Shown in pieces: positions 44,405 through 53,104 of a stretch of 64,000 bases of DNA (the first letter of the stretch is position 1; every line of letters starts with the position of its first letter). The DNA comes from Paraglaciecola sp. T6c (GTDB lineage Bacteria > Pseudomonadota > Gammaproteobacteria > Enterobacterales > Alteromonadaceae). Both the position numbers and the translations under genes were made by a program. The notes under the pieces were generated by a model. The model saw nothing but the letters and a program-made list of their open reading frames with translations. It had not been told where the DNA came from and did not search any database. Where the stretch lies: contig NC_008228.1 of NCBI RefSeq assembly GCF_000014225.1, positions 4,030,001 through 4,094,000 on the forward strand. Reading direction: 5' to 3'.

Positions 44405-44896
44405 CTAACGAAACGCTTCTCGCAGTGAACGCCTAGCGGCCTTATCGACTAAGGCAAAGCGCTGAGCGATTTCGTCTTTATCACGAGAAGGCTGATGCCC
44501 AGCCACTTTTACAAAATCACATTTAATGTTGTCCGTGAGCCGATAAAGCGCTTGGTAAAGTAGGTAGTGAGATAAACGTTTATTTTTACTCGAATAATAA
44601 TCGTTCCTTTCAAGGCTGGCCCGGCGCTGCGGTAAACAAATGATGTTCTGTGAATCCGTATACACAGTTAACTCTATGTCGTTGGTGCAACCAAGTTCAG
44701 TAATTTCACCGAGCGCCCATAATAAGGTTTGTAACTCTAGCTGAGTCGAACTGGTCTGCTCGAAACGCTGAACCTTTATCTGCTTTTGTAATTCTTTTAG
44801 GGGGGAATGAGCAAGCGAGATAAGAAGATACGCACCATAACCCACCCCAATTTGGGTATTCACACTGCCGTCGGTAAATAGACTCAAGGGTTGCAT
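44405..44896 (-). CDS. RNase HI-like protein
   Basis: The start at 44896 gives MQPLSLFTDGSVNTQIG; an upstream in-frame ATG at 44917 is also possible. The 163-residue protein shows the acidic residues of the RNase H fold in order: Asp in LFTDGS, Glu in TQLELQTLLWAL, Asp in VYTDSQNI, and Asp in ALVDKAARRS. It is not the standard RnhA (spacing and surroundings differ) but may cleave RNA-DNA hybrids. It is convergent with the MscS gene. Confidence 0.75.
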   Translation of the reverse strand: MQPLSLFTDGSVNTQIGVGYGAYLLISLAHSPLKELQKQIKVQRFEQTSSTQLELQTLLWALGEITELGCTNDIELTVYTDSQNIICLPQRRASLERNDYYSSKNKRLSHYLLYQALYRLTDNIKCDFVKVAGHQPSRDKDEIAQRFALVDKAARRSLREAFR

Positions 44897-45021
44897 ATTG
44901 GATCGTGTATAGAGCACATACGTATATTCGTTCGCCTTTCAGTGTGAAAGCCAATGAAAACAAGTATCAAGGTAAGCCACATCCCGATACACTACTTTTT
45001 TAGATTGATTTATAAAAGCCA

Positions 45022-45519
45022 ATGACTGCGCCCTTTAGTTACTCAACAAGCTACGTATTAGATAAAAGCCATTTCATAGAAACTTACGATGCATCAGCCC
45101 CATCGGTCTCCCCAAAAAAAGCGTACACCATAGCGGTTTTATTAGGCCTAGCAGGGCTAATGCTGCTTATGCTAACGCCGGTAGATCCATTCGTCGCTTG
45201 GTTTATTGTTGCCTTAGGAGGGCTTGAAGCTTTCAGCGTGCGCTATAAAAAAGCCTGGTGGCTGGGCAGGCAATTAATCAGTAAGGCAGCCAATACACAA
45301 CTTACATTAACGGTAAACGAAGAAGGTGTCAGTAGCGAATCAATACATATTAAAAGCACGCTATTGTGGGCTGATATCACAAAAATTGAAGCCACCGACA
45401 ACGGCTGGTTGCTGCACCACAAAGGTGGCAAAAACTATCTTTCCGCCAGAGCCTTATCAGAAGAAGCTAACGCATTTTTGATAGCAAAAGCTGAAATGAT
45501 TAACCCCAGCGCAAAGTAA
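45022..45519 (+). CDS. YcxB-like membrane protein
   Basis: The 165-residue protein has two central membrane helices (about 34-72: IAVLLGLAGLMLLMLTP and PFVAWFIVALGGLEAFSV). A soluble C-terminal domain LTLTVNEEGVSSES follows, with WADITKIEATDNGWLLHHKG, the PH-like pattern of YcxB-type proteins. The function is unknown. It lies between the RNase H-like gene (divergent) and a small membrane protein gene (convergent). Confidence 0.65.
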   Translation: MTAPFSYSTSYVLDKSHFIETYDASAPSVSPKKAYTIAVLLGLAGLMLLMLTPVDPFVAWFIVALGGLEAFSVRYKKAWWLGRQLISKAANTQLTLTVNEEGVSSESIHIKSTLLWADITKIEATDNGWLLHHKGGKNYLSARALSEEANAFLIAKAEMINPSAK

Positions 45520-45531
45520 AATAAACGCTGC

Positions 45532-45906
45532 TTAGTCCTTAATAAACAAGCTGTTGCGCTTGGCATACATCCAAGTCAATAGGAGAAATACTAAAGTGAC
45601 CGTGGCGCACACTAACTCAAACTGATCGCCCAATACTTCACGATATTTCTTAGACCAAAACAAAGCGAATAAGCCATGTGAAGTAAGCAAAAAGCCACAC
45701 CAAAAATTCACCCTTTTTGCCCAATTTGTTTGCGTTAACCCATACCAAGCCAAGTTACCTAGAAGTAAAGTGACCACCAATAATACACTAGGGATGATGT
45801 AATGCTTACCAATCACGAATGTTTGCAGTACCGCTAAGCCCGCCAATAAAGCCAACAGCGCCAAAAACCAATCTAAAGAATTTGCCCAACTAAGTGATTT
45901 TTTCAT
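45532..45906 (-). CDS. Small four-helix membrane protein, unknown
   Basis: The 124-residue product has four predicted membrane helices (about 12-30, 38-55, 68-84, 98-114) and a basic cytoplasmic loop. I recognise no family. It is convergent with the YcxB-like gene, 12 bases apart. The N-terminus KKSLSWANSLDWFLALLALL looks like an uncleaved anchor. Confidence 0.6.
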   Translation of the reverse strand: MKKSLSWANSLDWFLALLALLAGLAVLQTFVIGKHYIIPSVLLVVTLLLGNLAWYGLTQTNWAKRVNFWCGFLLTSHGLFALFWSKKYREVLGDQFELVCATVTLVFLLLTWMYAKRNSLFIKD

Positions 45907-46081
45907 GCTGTCTGCCTTTTATTTTTATTGTTCGCTTTATCCTACTGTAAAACCAAACAACAAAACCAGTATATAAAGACAATTGTGGATAAGACATAAC
46001 ACTTGAGTGACTTAAACTCATAAGTATCGGTTCAAGAGCATCAATGCCTCTGAGCACCTATTATTTTCAGGCTAATCCCTA

Positions 46082-46441
46082 TTATTGTTTTACCAACATC
46101 ACTTTTGTTCCTTTATCACTGAGCATACAGTCACGCTCTATGTCACTAATTTTAGTATCGACTTTTGAATCAAACGCACCGGTCGCAATGGCCGCTCGGC
46201 TAGTGAACTCCCCCAGAATCACGTTTAATAAAATGGAGGTTGGCAGCACAGACGCCACCCCATTAACTAGTTTTTCACTAGCGGTTGTTTTATGGGATTC
46301 AAGTGAGGCGATATGCCCGTGCGCTTCCTCGCAATCTACTGCTTTATTTAAATGCTCTGCAGCCAATTCATGGCGCTTAACTGCTGAAGCACAACCAGAC
46401 AGTACTAACGCGGAAATAGGGATTATGAGTATTGCTTTCAT
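46082..46441 (-). CDS. Small lipoprotein, unknown function
   Basis: The 119-residue product begins with a lipoprotein signal peptide with lipobox LSGC (Cys17), so it should be lipid-anchored in the cell envelope. The mature part contains HELAAEHLNKAVDCEE and two further cysteines, which could form a disulfide. No family is recognised. Its neighbours (a small membrane protein and MipA/OmpV) suggest an envelope setting only. Confidence 0.65.
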   Translation of the reverse strand: MKAILIIPISALVLSGCASAVKRHELAAEHLNKAVDCEEAHGHIASLESHKTTASEKLVNGVASVLPTSILLNVILGEFTSRAAIATGAFDSKVDTKISDIERDCMLSDKGTKVMLVKQ

Positions 46442-46892
46442 TGAAGTTAGTCGCCTGTTTAGTAATGAACCAAGTCAGTCTAGACAGGTTGTTTTTCAAA
46501 CAAAAGGGCGTGACGGCCAATGTTAACCAATAGTGATAAGTCACATACTTTCGTGATAATTATGAGTGTATTGCTACGGGCAACAAATAGATGCTTTCTA
46601 AAAACTAGGTGAGAAACATCGTCGAAATTTCATCTCGACGCTTAGCCAAAGGCTATTAATCCCCAGATGCTAGGTTCTCGGATGCCCGGCTTTGCCTCAC
46701 TGGCGAAAACACGCGCCCAGTTACTTTTTAAGGCTGACAACTCGCTCAGTAAAGCCCAATGGCAATACTGAGCAATACTTAGCAAGCTAAAGTGGTTCGC
46801 TCAAAATAACGCTAGCCTTTACTGCATCATGAACGATTACACAATCAAATAAGCTAAGCGTTCGCGGTATTCAAATGCTCAAACCTGATTAC
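46442..46892. other. Intergenic region between a lipoprotein gene and mipA/ompV
   Basis: In this 451-base stretch I see no convincing gene, terminator or repeat. It should include the promoter of the lipoprotein gene and the 3' end of the mipA/ompV transcript. Confidence 0.4.
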
Positions 46893-47741
46893 TCAGAACT
46901 TATATAAATAAGCGAACATCAGCCTGTTTTCAGTGGAACTGTCCACTAACGGGCTGTCTTTAATTTCATCACCTAGACTGATAATACTGGCATCAATGAA
47001 AATCGAACTCTGTCTGCTAAACAAGTATGCTGTGCGTAGGCCTAGTTCAATGTTTATCGTTGAATCGCCACTATACGCTTGTCGCTCTGAGGTCGCTTCA
47101 TTGGCACGCACGCCGTATTGGTAATCCACGTAGCTTTCATCTAGCCAGGTGGCAACAATTCTCGGTGATAACATGACTTGCTGGCCGAGCATCCATCTTT
47201 TATCGAGCCCCAAGCTAAAGGTACTACCATCTCGGTCGCCTGAAACGTCACTCGTCCATTTAGCGCTAACATTAACAACTGGGGTTTGCCACTGGGCTCT
47301 GGCGCCAATCACAAAACCACCATCACGTTCATCCATGCCCTGCAGGACTGGCGTATCTTCAATATCGTCATCATCATATCCGCTAAAGTCATACCCAGCT
47401 GATAAGGTAAAAGCGATGCGTTGCGCATCATTATTTACTTGCAGGCTAGGTAGCTTAACGTCGAGGTTCGGTCCAAACCAACGGATATAGCGATTTTCAT
47501 AGCTGATAAATGGGATAACATTGGTGTTTCTGTCGATGTCTTTTATGCCTAACTGTTGGCTAAAGGCGCCGCCCCCTATTCCCCATTGGGACTTAGTCGA
47601 TTCTGGTTGTAGACCTGTGCGCTCGCTTGGGGGAGTTTGTGCAGAAACAGGAGCACACAATCCCAAGGCAAAAGCGAGCACACTAACGGAGCACAAGCTT
47701 TGCTTAGATAAGCTATAAAAAGGTAAAAATGCGAATGACAT
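46893..47741 (-). CDS. MipA/OmpV-family outer-membrane protein
   Basis: The start at 47741 is preceded by GGAGA at good distance and gives MSFAFLPFYSLSKQ; the 9-codon longer start at 47768 is less likely. The 282-residue product has a signal peptide ending near PVSA, then beta-barrel strands with the MipA/OmpV patterns FISYENRYIRWFGPNLDVKL and FTLSAGYDFSGYDD, and a terminal strand AYLYKF. Members act as scaffold for peptidoglycan enzymes or as outer-membrane channels; the role here is unknown. Confidence 0.85.
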   Translation of the reverse strand: MSFAFLPFYSLSKQSLCSVSVLAFALGLCAPVSAQTPPSERTGLQPESTKSQWGIGGGAFSQQLGIKDIDRNTNVIPFISYENRYIRWFGPNLDVKLPSLQVNNDAQRIAFTLSAGYDFSGYDDDDIEDTPVLQGMDERDGGFVIGARAQWQTPVVNVSAKWTSDVSGDRDGSTFSLGLDKRWMLGQQVMLSPRIVATWLDESYVDYQYGVRANEATSERQAYSGDSTINIELGLRTAYLFSRQSSIFIDASIISLGDEIKDSPLVDSSTENRLMFAYLYKF

Positions 47742-47863
47742 TCGTGATTCTCCAGTAGATTTTAACATTCGATGTACGCTTTACAGCCAAAGTTATGCGC
47801 ACAAGCTAACCGACTATGCATGTGTTCGAATGATGACAGCGCTGCCGCTTTGCAGTAAGAGGC

Positions 47864-47940
47864 CTCACCGTGCGGTAGAAAGCGCTCACCGTGCGGTAGA
47901 AAGCGCTCACCGTGCGGTAGAAAGCACTCACCGTGCATTA
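47864..47940. repeat. Tandem 21-bp repeat, three full copies plus a partial one
   Basis: Units beginning CTCACCGTGCGGTAGAAAG start at 47864, 47885 and 47906 with a period of 21. A shorter fourth copy (CTCACCGTGCATTA) starts at 47927 and runs into the stop codon of the DUF1439 gene. The copies differ at only one or two positions. There are no spacers, so this is not a CRISPR array. Confidence 0.85.
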
Positions 47941-48462
47941 AAACGCACTTAGGGTGATGATCAGCTTTTTGTCTTTCACCTCGAGTGACTCTAACGTCGC
48001 TTTGGCTAATTTTTGCTTCAAGTCGCCATCATCCAACACGTAAATAGGTCGCGACGCTAATATGGTACCGACCACAGATTGCAGTAATTTTCTGATGTCG
48101 TTTTGCTGCTTGTCTGACACTTTGTTCAGGTTTAGCTCCACCAATTTGGCGTTAGTAAAATACAGTGCGCCTTGCTCCTGATTATACGCTAGGCTACCGG
48201 TAATATATGAGCTGCCTGAGCCACTATACGTGCCTAAGGCACTGGCTTTAATATTCGCCCCAAGGCCAATTTCATTGGTCTCATCTAGCAAGTTCAGGCG
48301 CGGCTCTGATAAGGTCATAGTGACGAAAAACTTCGTTCTGGTCATCGGCATGATAGAACTCACCATCTCTTGCAGCTCAGCCTCGGTAAACTCATGCGTA
48401 TAAGCCTGCGCTTGAGTGCAGCTCACACTAAGAAACAGGATTAAACTAATAATAAACTTCAA
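47938..48462 (-). CDS. DUF1439 (YceB-like) exported protein
   Basis: The 174-residue protein starts with a signal peptide (KFIISLILFLSVSCTQAQAY). A lipobox-like SVSC is present, so it could be a lipoprotein. The pattern of the YceB/DUF1439 family follows: FTEAELQEMVSSIMPMTRTK, LSEPRLNLLDETNEIGL, then VVGTILASRPIYVLDDGD. The fold is of the lipid-binding BPI/TULIP-like type, so lipid handling in the periplasm is possible. The 21-bp tandem repeat follows its stop. Confidence 0.82.
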   Translation of the reverse strand: MKFIISLILFLSVSCTQAQAYTHEFTEAELQEMVSSIMPMTRTKFFVTMTLSEPRLNLLDETNEIGLGANIKASALGTYSGSGSSYITGSLAYNQEQGALYFTNAKLVELNLNKVSDKQQNDIRKLLQSVVGTILASRPIYVLDDGDLKQKLAKATLESLEVKDKKLIITLSAF

Positions 48463-48720
48463 ATTTCACCTCGTGTTGACGCTTGTTATTCAGCGTTGCT
48501 CTTGAGTTAGGACTTCAGGGATAGACGCGTGGGGTACTTCTTATCCCTAACAATAACCCAGTTTTACATCATTCGATGACGTTAGGAACAACAATCACTA
48601 TCGCGGTTCTAATTTAGCGCAGAAAATTCTGATAAAGGTGTCATTTTTGGAGAAACATTTGGTAATGTGAATGAATTGATAACGTAATTTAGCAAGCGAC
48701 TTTAGAAGAGGAGATTGAGC

Positions 48721-49992
48721 ATGAAAAAGGAAACTATCTGTATCCACGAAGGGTACGAAACCGATCCCACAACAAAAGCCTGTGCGGTACCCATTTATCA
48801 AACCGTTGCCTATGAGTTTGATGATGCCCAACACGGCGCAGACTTATTCGATTTGGCCGTGCCTGGCAATATCTATACGCGCATTATGAACCCCACATGG
48901 GACGTGCTTGAAAAACGTGTTGCTGCGCTCGAAGGAGGCGTTGCAGCCTTGGTCGTTTCAGCAGGCAGTGCAGCCATTAACTACGCTATTTTAACCATAG
49001 CGGAAGCGGGCGATAACATAGTAGCCACCCCGCAGCTTTATGGCGGTACATATACCCTCTTCGCTCATTTACTGCCCAAACAAGGCATTGAAGTACGCTT
49101 TGCTGAAACTGATAAAGCCGAAGATTTAGCGAAATTAATGGACGAAAAAACCAAAGCGGTATTTTGCGAAACCATAGGTAACCCAGCGGGCAATATCGTC
49201 GATATCGAACCTATTGCCAATATGGCACATGAGCACGGCGTTCCCTTGATGGTGGATAACACTGTGGCCACACCGGCACTTTTAAACCCGATTGAATACG
49301 GTGCAGATATTGTGTTGCATTCGTTGACGAAATACATGGGTGGCCACGGCAATTCGTTGGGCGGTATCATTGTTGATTCAGGTAAATTTCCATGGGCTGA
49401 GCACAAAGAGCGCTTCCCTATGCTCAACGAGCCTGAGCCTGCTTATCACGGCGTAGTATATACCCGGGAGTTTGGTGCCGCGGCGTTTGTAGCGCGAGCA
49501 CGTACTGTGCCCCTTCGCAATACAGGCGCCGCTCTCTCTCCGATGAACGCTTTTATGTTAATGCAAGGCATGGAAACACTGCCCCTGCGGATGGAGCGTC
49601 ACTGCGACAACGCCATAGCCGTAGCCGAGTACTTAAAAGCCCACCCGAAAGTAGAATGGGTGAGTTATGCAGGCCTTGAGGGCGATAAGTATTATCCGAT
49701 GGCCAAAAAGTATTTTAACGGTCGTCCTTCATCGTTAATGACATTTGGTATTAAAGGCGGTTTTGAAGCAGGCGTTAAGTTTTACGATGCCCTTAAATTG
49801 ATTAAGCGTTTGGTGAACATCGGCGACACGAAAACACTGGCTTGTCACCCTGCCTCAACCACCCATCGCCAGCTAAATGAAGATGAGCTAAAAAGCGCTG
49901 GCGTGAGCCCAGAAATGCTGCGATTGTGCATAGGTATTGAGCACATTGATGATATACAAGCTGACTTAAAGCAGGCGTTCGACGCAGTTTAA
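48721..49992 (+). CDS. metY: O-acetylhomoserine sulfhydrylase
   Basis: The start ATG at 48721 follows GAGGAG with seven bases spacing; a TTG at 48715 is in frame but unneeded. The 423-residue PLP enzyme has the Cys/Met-metabolism pattern: GYETDPTTKACAVPIYQTVA, NPTWDVLEKRVAALEGG, the PLP lysine in HSLTKYMGGHGNSLGG, and a C-terminal GDTKTLACHPASTTHRQLNE. It makes homocysteine from O-acetylhomoserine and sulfide. It is a single gene with its own terminator. Confidence 0.93.
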   Translation: MKKETICIHEGYETDPTTKACAVPIYQTVAYEFDDAQHGADLFDLAVPGNIYTRIMNPTWDVLEKRVAALEGGVAALVVSAGSAAINYAILTIAEAGDNIVATPQLYGGTYTLFAHLLPKQGIEVRFAETDKAEDLAKLMDEKTKAVFCETIGNPAGNIVDIEPIANMAHEHGVPLMVDNTVATPALLNPIEYGADIVLHSLTKYMGGHGNSLGGIIVDSGKFPWAEHKERFPMLNEPEPAYHGVVYTREFGAAAFVARARTVPLRNTGAALSPMNAFMLMQGMETLPLRMERHCDNAIAVAEYLKAHPKVEWVSYAGLEGDKYYPMAKKYFNGRPSSLMTFGIKGGFEAGVKFYDALKLIKRLVNIGDTKTLACHPASTTHRQLNEDELKSAGVSPEMLRLCIGIEHIDDIQADLKQAFDAV

Positions 49993-50012
49993 CGTCAGTT
50001 TTTTGTGCACTA

Positions 50013-50049
50013 GCCCATTGTTTTCAATCACAAAACAGTGGGCTTTTTT
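50013..50049 (+). terminator. Intrinsic terminator of metY
   Basis: GCCCATTGTTTT pairs with AAAACAGTGGGC (12-bp stem, one G-U pair, 7-nt loop), followed by T6, 20 bases after the metY stop. Confidence 0.9.
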
Positions 50050-50147
50050 GTATTTAGGCTTTTGTTTTCAAGTAGATGTCATTATGATTCTGCTTCGAAT
50101 TTGAGTCCCCTAGAAAGCATACCCATTGTCCAAGGAACAGGAACAAC

Positions 50148-50534
50148 ATGACATATGTACAACTTGCCTACTTTCACCTCGCCACTGTAGTACCGGCTTT
50201 TTTGATTGGCACCTATTTATTGGCCAATCGCAAGGGCACACCAACCCATCGCCTGTTGGGTAAAATATATATGAGCTTGATGCTCATTACTGCCATTATC
50301 ACGCTTTTTATGGCCGCTGTGGTGGGCCCCGTACTGATTGGCCACTTTGGATACGTACACCTGTTTAGTCTGCTAGTACTATACGCCGTACCGAGTGCCT
50401 ATTTCGCTGTACGAAAAGGGAATATTGCGAAGCATAAACGCAGTATGATCCTGCTTTATGTGGGGGCAATTTTGATTGCCGGGGGCTTTACCTTTACCCC
50501 GGGCAGAATGATGTATGACTGGTTTATAGCTTAG
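50148..50534 (+). CDS. DUF2306 membrane protein
   Basis: The 128-residue protein has four predicted membrane helices. It shows the DUF2306 pattern: HLATVVPAFLIGTYLLANRK, GTPTHRLLGKIYMSLMLITA, and HKRSMILLYVGAILIAGGFT with several conserved His at helix ends. The function is unknown; the conserved histidines allow heme or metal binding (inference). It stands alone, convergent with the PhoD gene. Confidence 0.8.
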   Translation: MTYVQLAYFHLATVVPAFLIGTYLLANRKGTPTHRLLGKIYMSLMLITAIITLFMAAVVGPVLIGHFGYVHLFSLLVLYAVPSAYFAVRKGNIAKHKRSMILLYVGAILIAGGFTFTPGRMMYDWFIA

Positions 50535-50642
50535 TCATTTAGCCAACATATTAGGCTGACGAACTCGACCAACACTGCAATTACCACTGACTCATCTATT
50601 CCAATGAGCCGTCGAGCCAACAATATGGAGTATGGACTTTGG

Positions 50643-51755
50643 TTAATGCAGTGACAGCGCCTGCTGCATTTTCACTTCGCCAGTATCGTCTTTTACACTC
50701 ATGGTGACGCGCACTGCCTTTTCGTCAAATTGGATGTCCAATACGCCGTAGTTTGCTTTTGAAAAACTGCTACCCACACGGTGTTTATTCGGGCTAACTT
50801 GTTTCCACTCTTCTGTTAAGCCTGACGAGGTCATCTCCCATAACGATGTGCCACTTTTTCGCCTAACTTGGCTCAGTTCGCTCCAATGCGTATCGCCACT
50901 GACAATCACTAAATTGTTAATCTCCAAAGAATCTAACATGCTGAGTAAGCGCTGGCGCTCTTGGGGAAAGTTAGCCCAAGACTCCCAGCCACTAAATTCG
51001 GGTAAAAGCTGCAAACTTGAAGCTAAAATGCGCACATCAGCTGGTTTTTGTAATTCCTCCTCTAACCATGCCCACTGCTTATCACCCAGCATTTTGTGGC
51101 TAGGATCAGTATGCGGCACATAAGGCCCCTGGTTGTTCGGTTTCTTCTTCAGCATATATTCTACGCGAGTCACGTGTTTTAAATCGTCTCGATTCCAGCG
51201 TAAATCTGGCATGATGACTTGCACCCGATGGGGAGTGTCACCATAAAAGTAACTGGTATAAATACCGTCATCTCGGCGGCGCCTAATACTATCTTTTGGC
51301 TCATTAAAATAGTCGAGCATAATCTGCCGAGAAGCCTCTTTTTGTGGATATGCTTTGCCTGCATCATTTTCACCAAAATCATGATCATCCCATATACCAA
51401 TGGTTGGCGTGCTCGCTAGCATTTTTTGCATGCCAGGCGTTGACCATTGTTTTTTATACTTTGCTTCTAGTTCAGCCATGTCTTCAGTATCACCGTAAAT
51501 ATTGTCACCGAGGAGCATAAATAGGTCGGCATGCTCTTGTAGCATAGGCTGCCAAATTGGCTGGACTTTGTCTTGATGCAAGCACGAGCCAACGACCACT
51601 TTAAAGCTCTGGCGACTGGGGTTCATTTGTGGTGACGTTTTTTGCTCAGCTAACGCACTTAGGCTAACTAGGGCAAGCGTCGCAATAAGTGACATGAGAG
51701 GTATCATCTGAATTCGGCTTTTCATATATTTATAATCAATTTTTAATAGTTTCAT
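50643..51755 (-). CDS. PhoD-like alkaline phosphatase/phosphodiesterase
   Basis: The 370-residue exported protein (signal region ending LSALA) has the metallophosphatase motifs of the PhoD group: VVVGSCLHQDKVQPIW, LMLLGDNIYGDT, IGIWDDHDFGEND and VIVSGDTHWSELS. PhoD enzymes release phosphate from mono- or diesters in the periplasm, usually with calcium and iron. The start is uncertain: the ATG at 51755 overlaps the previous gene by 20 bases, while 51725 gives a shorter N-terminus and a 10-base gap; neither has a good ribosome-binding site. It is the last gene of the receptor/phosphatase locus. Confidence 0.88.
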   Translation of the reverse strand: MKLLKIDYKYMKSRIQMIPLMSLIATLALVSLSALAEQKTSPQMNPSRQSFKVVVGSCLHQDKVQPIWQPMLQEHADLFMLLGDNIYGDTEDMAELEAKYKKQWSTPGMQKMLASTPTIGIWDDHDFGENDAGKAYPQKEASRQIMLDYFNEPKDSIRRRRDDGIYTSYFYGDTPHRVQVIMPDLRWNRDDLKHVTRVEYMLKKKPNNQGPYVPHTDPSHKMLGDKQWAWLEEELQKPADVRILASSLQLLPEFSGWESWANFPQERQRLLSMLDSLEINNLVIVSGDTHWSELSQVRRKSGTSLWEMTSSGLTEEWKQVSPNKHRVGSSFSKANYGVLDIQFDEKAVRVTMSVKDDTGEVKMQQALSLH

Positions 51756-52935
51756 TGTGAGCTTGTTTGGGTTTCAAAATAGGCAAGGCTTCACCTATTG
51801 GCTCGCCATTGATTTTTGCATATTCATCAGGGTTTTGGTCTAACAATATTAACGCCGTCGCAGCGATTTGATTTAGCCCGTAGGTTTCACTGTTGATCAC
51901 CTCTCCCGTTGGCTGGATATCAGGCCCTAAAGCAGCCATCCACACTTGGTTCGAACCTGCTATGCCTTCTTTATGCTTGGCTAGACCGCTCAAATACCCC
52001 TGAGTTGCTTTTGGACTTGCGTGGTGTTGCCACGTTTCGATGCTATCCCCACGACCGTGATCAACGGTTACCAGTAAATTAGTGTTACCTTGGTATTTAG
52101 GTATGGTTTGCAACATACCCCATAAGCGTTCAATAAACACATCGCTTTGGTGTGCCGAGCGCAAGTATGCTGGGTAATCTCCGTCGTGGGCGAAGTCATC
52201 TGTCTCACCGAGTGCCACATAAATCACGCTTGGCTGTTTGGCTTGAATATACTCTTGGGCAAAACCCACGGTGAATGCATCAAGGCGCACGTTATGCCAT
52301 GGGCTGGGAATGTCTTTTTGCAGCTCATTCAACCATTTCGCTTTGGCGCTTAGCCCGCTCCAGTCGGCTGACATAAACCCGGCATTTATCGGCAGTTTGC
52401 TGCGCTCTTGATTGATAATGGCAGGAAACACATCCCAACTGCCAAATGCAGCCACATTGTTTTGATGGCTTTCTTGCTGATTAAGCCACTCTAAAATAGT
52501 CATATTTGGGTTTGCTAAGGGGTTGTTTGAATCAATCCGCTCGTCTGCCTTGCCGGTCAGTATTTCGTTGTAACCAGGATACGAAAACCACCAAGTGTTG
52601 CCGACCTTCATAGCCGATTGCTTATCTCTATTACCTATCACTACTCCTTGCTTTGCCATAATATTCCACAAAAACGGCATTAATTTGTGACGCCTCTCGT
52701 TTGCTGTTTTTGCACCTAGATCGTGGCGGATAGATTTTTTGTGCTTTTCAAATTCAGGCTGGGCTAACAGATTAGCGTCATAGCCGCGAAAGACCTCTTG
52801 CCAGCGTAAACCGTCGATACTGATGATAAGGAGATTATCCGCAGCCCGAACAGGTGCGCTGAGCGTTAAGATAAACAAGACCTGACATAAAATGACTATT
52901 TTCATGATGGATTTAACAGGTTGATTGAATGACAT
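51736..52935 (-). CDS. Alkaline-phosphatase superfamily hydrolase
   Basis: The 399-residue exported protein starts at 52935, where AAGGAA stands six bases before ATG; a signal peptide ends near APVRAA. Core motifs are LLIISIDGLRWQEVFRG (metal-binding Asp), TWWFSYPGYNEILTG (nucleophile region, here Ser-Tyr-Pro-Gly rather than Thr), GETDDFAHDGDYPAYL and LVTVDHGRGD. It should be a phosphomonoesterase or phosphodiesterase; the substrate is unknown. It is followed directly by the PhoD gene and lies downstream of a TonB receptor gene, suggesting organic-phosphate use. Confidence 0.82.
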   Translation of the reverse strand: MSFNQPVKSIMKIVILCQVLFILTLSAPVRAADNLLIISIDGLRWQEVFRGYDANLLAQPEFEKHKKSIRHDLGAKTANERRHKLMPFLWNIMAKQGVVIGNRDKQSAMKVGNTWWFSYPGYNEILTGKADERIDSNNPLANPNMTILEWLNQQESHQNNVAAFGSWDVFPAIINQERSKLPINAGFMSADWSGLSAKAKWLNELQKDIPSPWHNVRLDAFTVGFAQEYIQAKQPSVIYVALGETDDFAHDGDYPAYLRSAHQSDVFIERLWGMLQTIPKYQGNTNLLVTVDHGRGDSIETWQHHASPKATQGYLSGLAKHKEGIAGSNQVWMAALGPDIQPTGEVINSETYGLNQIAATALILLDQNPDEYAKINGEPIGEALPILKPKQAHNETIKN

Positions 52936-52989
52936 AAACGTTCCTTAAAGCGATGCTGAGACTCTGTTTGCTCGTTATTTTTTATTGCT

Positions 52990-53025
52990 TGCTCGTTTCG
53001 ATATTTGTTTCGACACTCGTTTCGC
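52990..53025. repeat. Three 12-bp direct repeats upstream of the phosphatase gene
   Basis: TGCTCGTTTCGA, TATTTGTTTCGA and CACTCGTTTCGC follow each other without gap. A further partial unit (TTTGCTCGTTAT) lies at about 52968-52979 and a decayed one after 53026. They stand 55-90 bases before the alkaline-phosphatase-superfamily gene, where a regulator could bind. Confidence 0.5.
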
Positions 53026-53043
53026 GACTCGTCTTAATATACG

Positions 53044-53066
53044 AAAAAGGCGAGCCGAAGCTCGCC
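53044..53066 (-). terminator. Intrinsic terminator of the 781-residue TonB receptor gene
   Basis: GGCGAGC-CGAA-GCTCGCC (53049-53066) gives a perfect 7-bp stem with a stable tetraloop, followed on the minus strand by T5. It lies 38 bases after the receptor stop, so the phosphatase genes downstream may be separately promoted or fed by read-through. Confidence 0.85.
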
Positions 53067-53104
53067 ATTTCTATTGATTGCACGAGTACAACCTAGCTGT
53101 ACAC

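Noticed and set aside
47864-47940. CRISPR array
   Set aside because: The 21-base units follow each other without spacers and no cas genes are seen.
48715-48720. TTG start of metY
   Set aside because: The ATG at 48721 has a GAGGAG at ideal distance.
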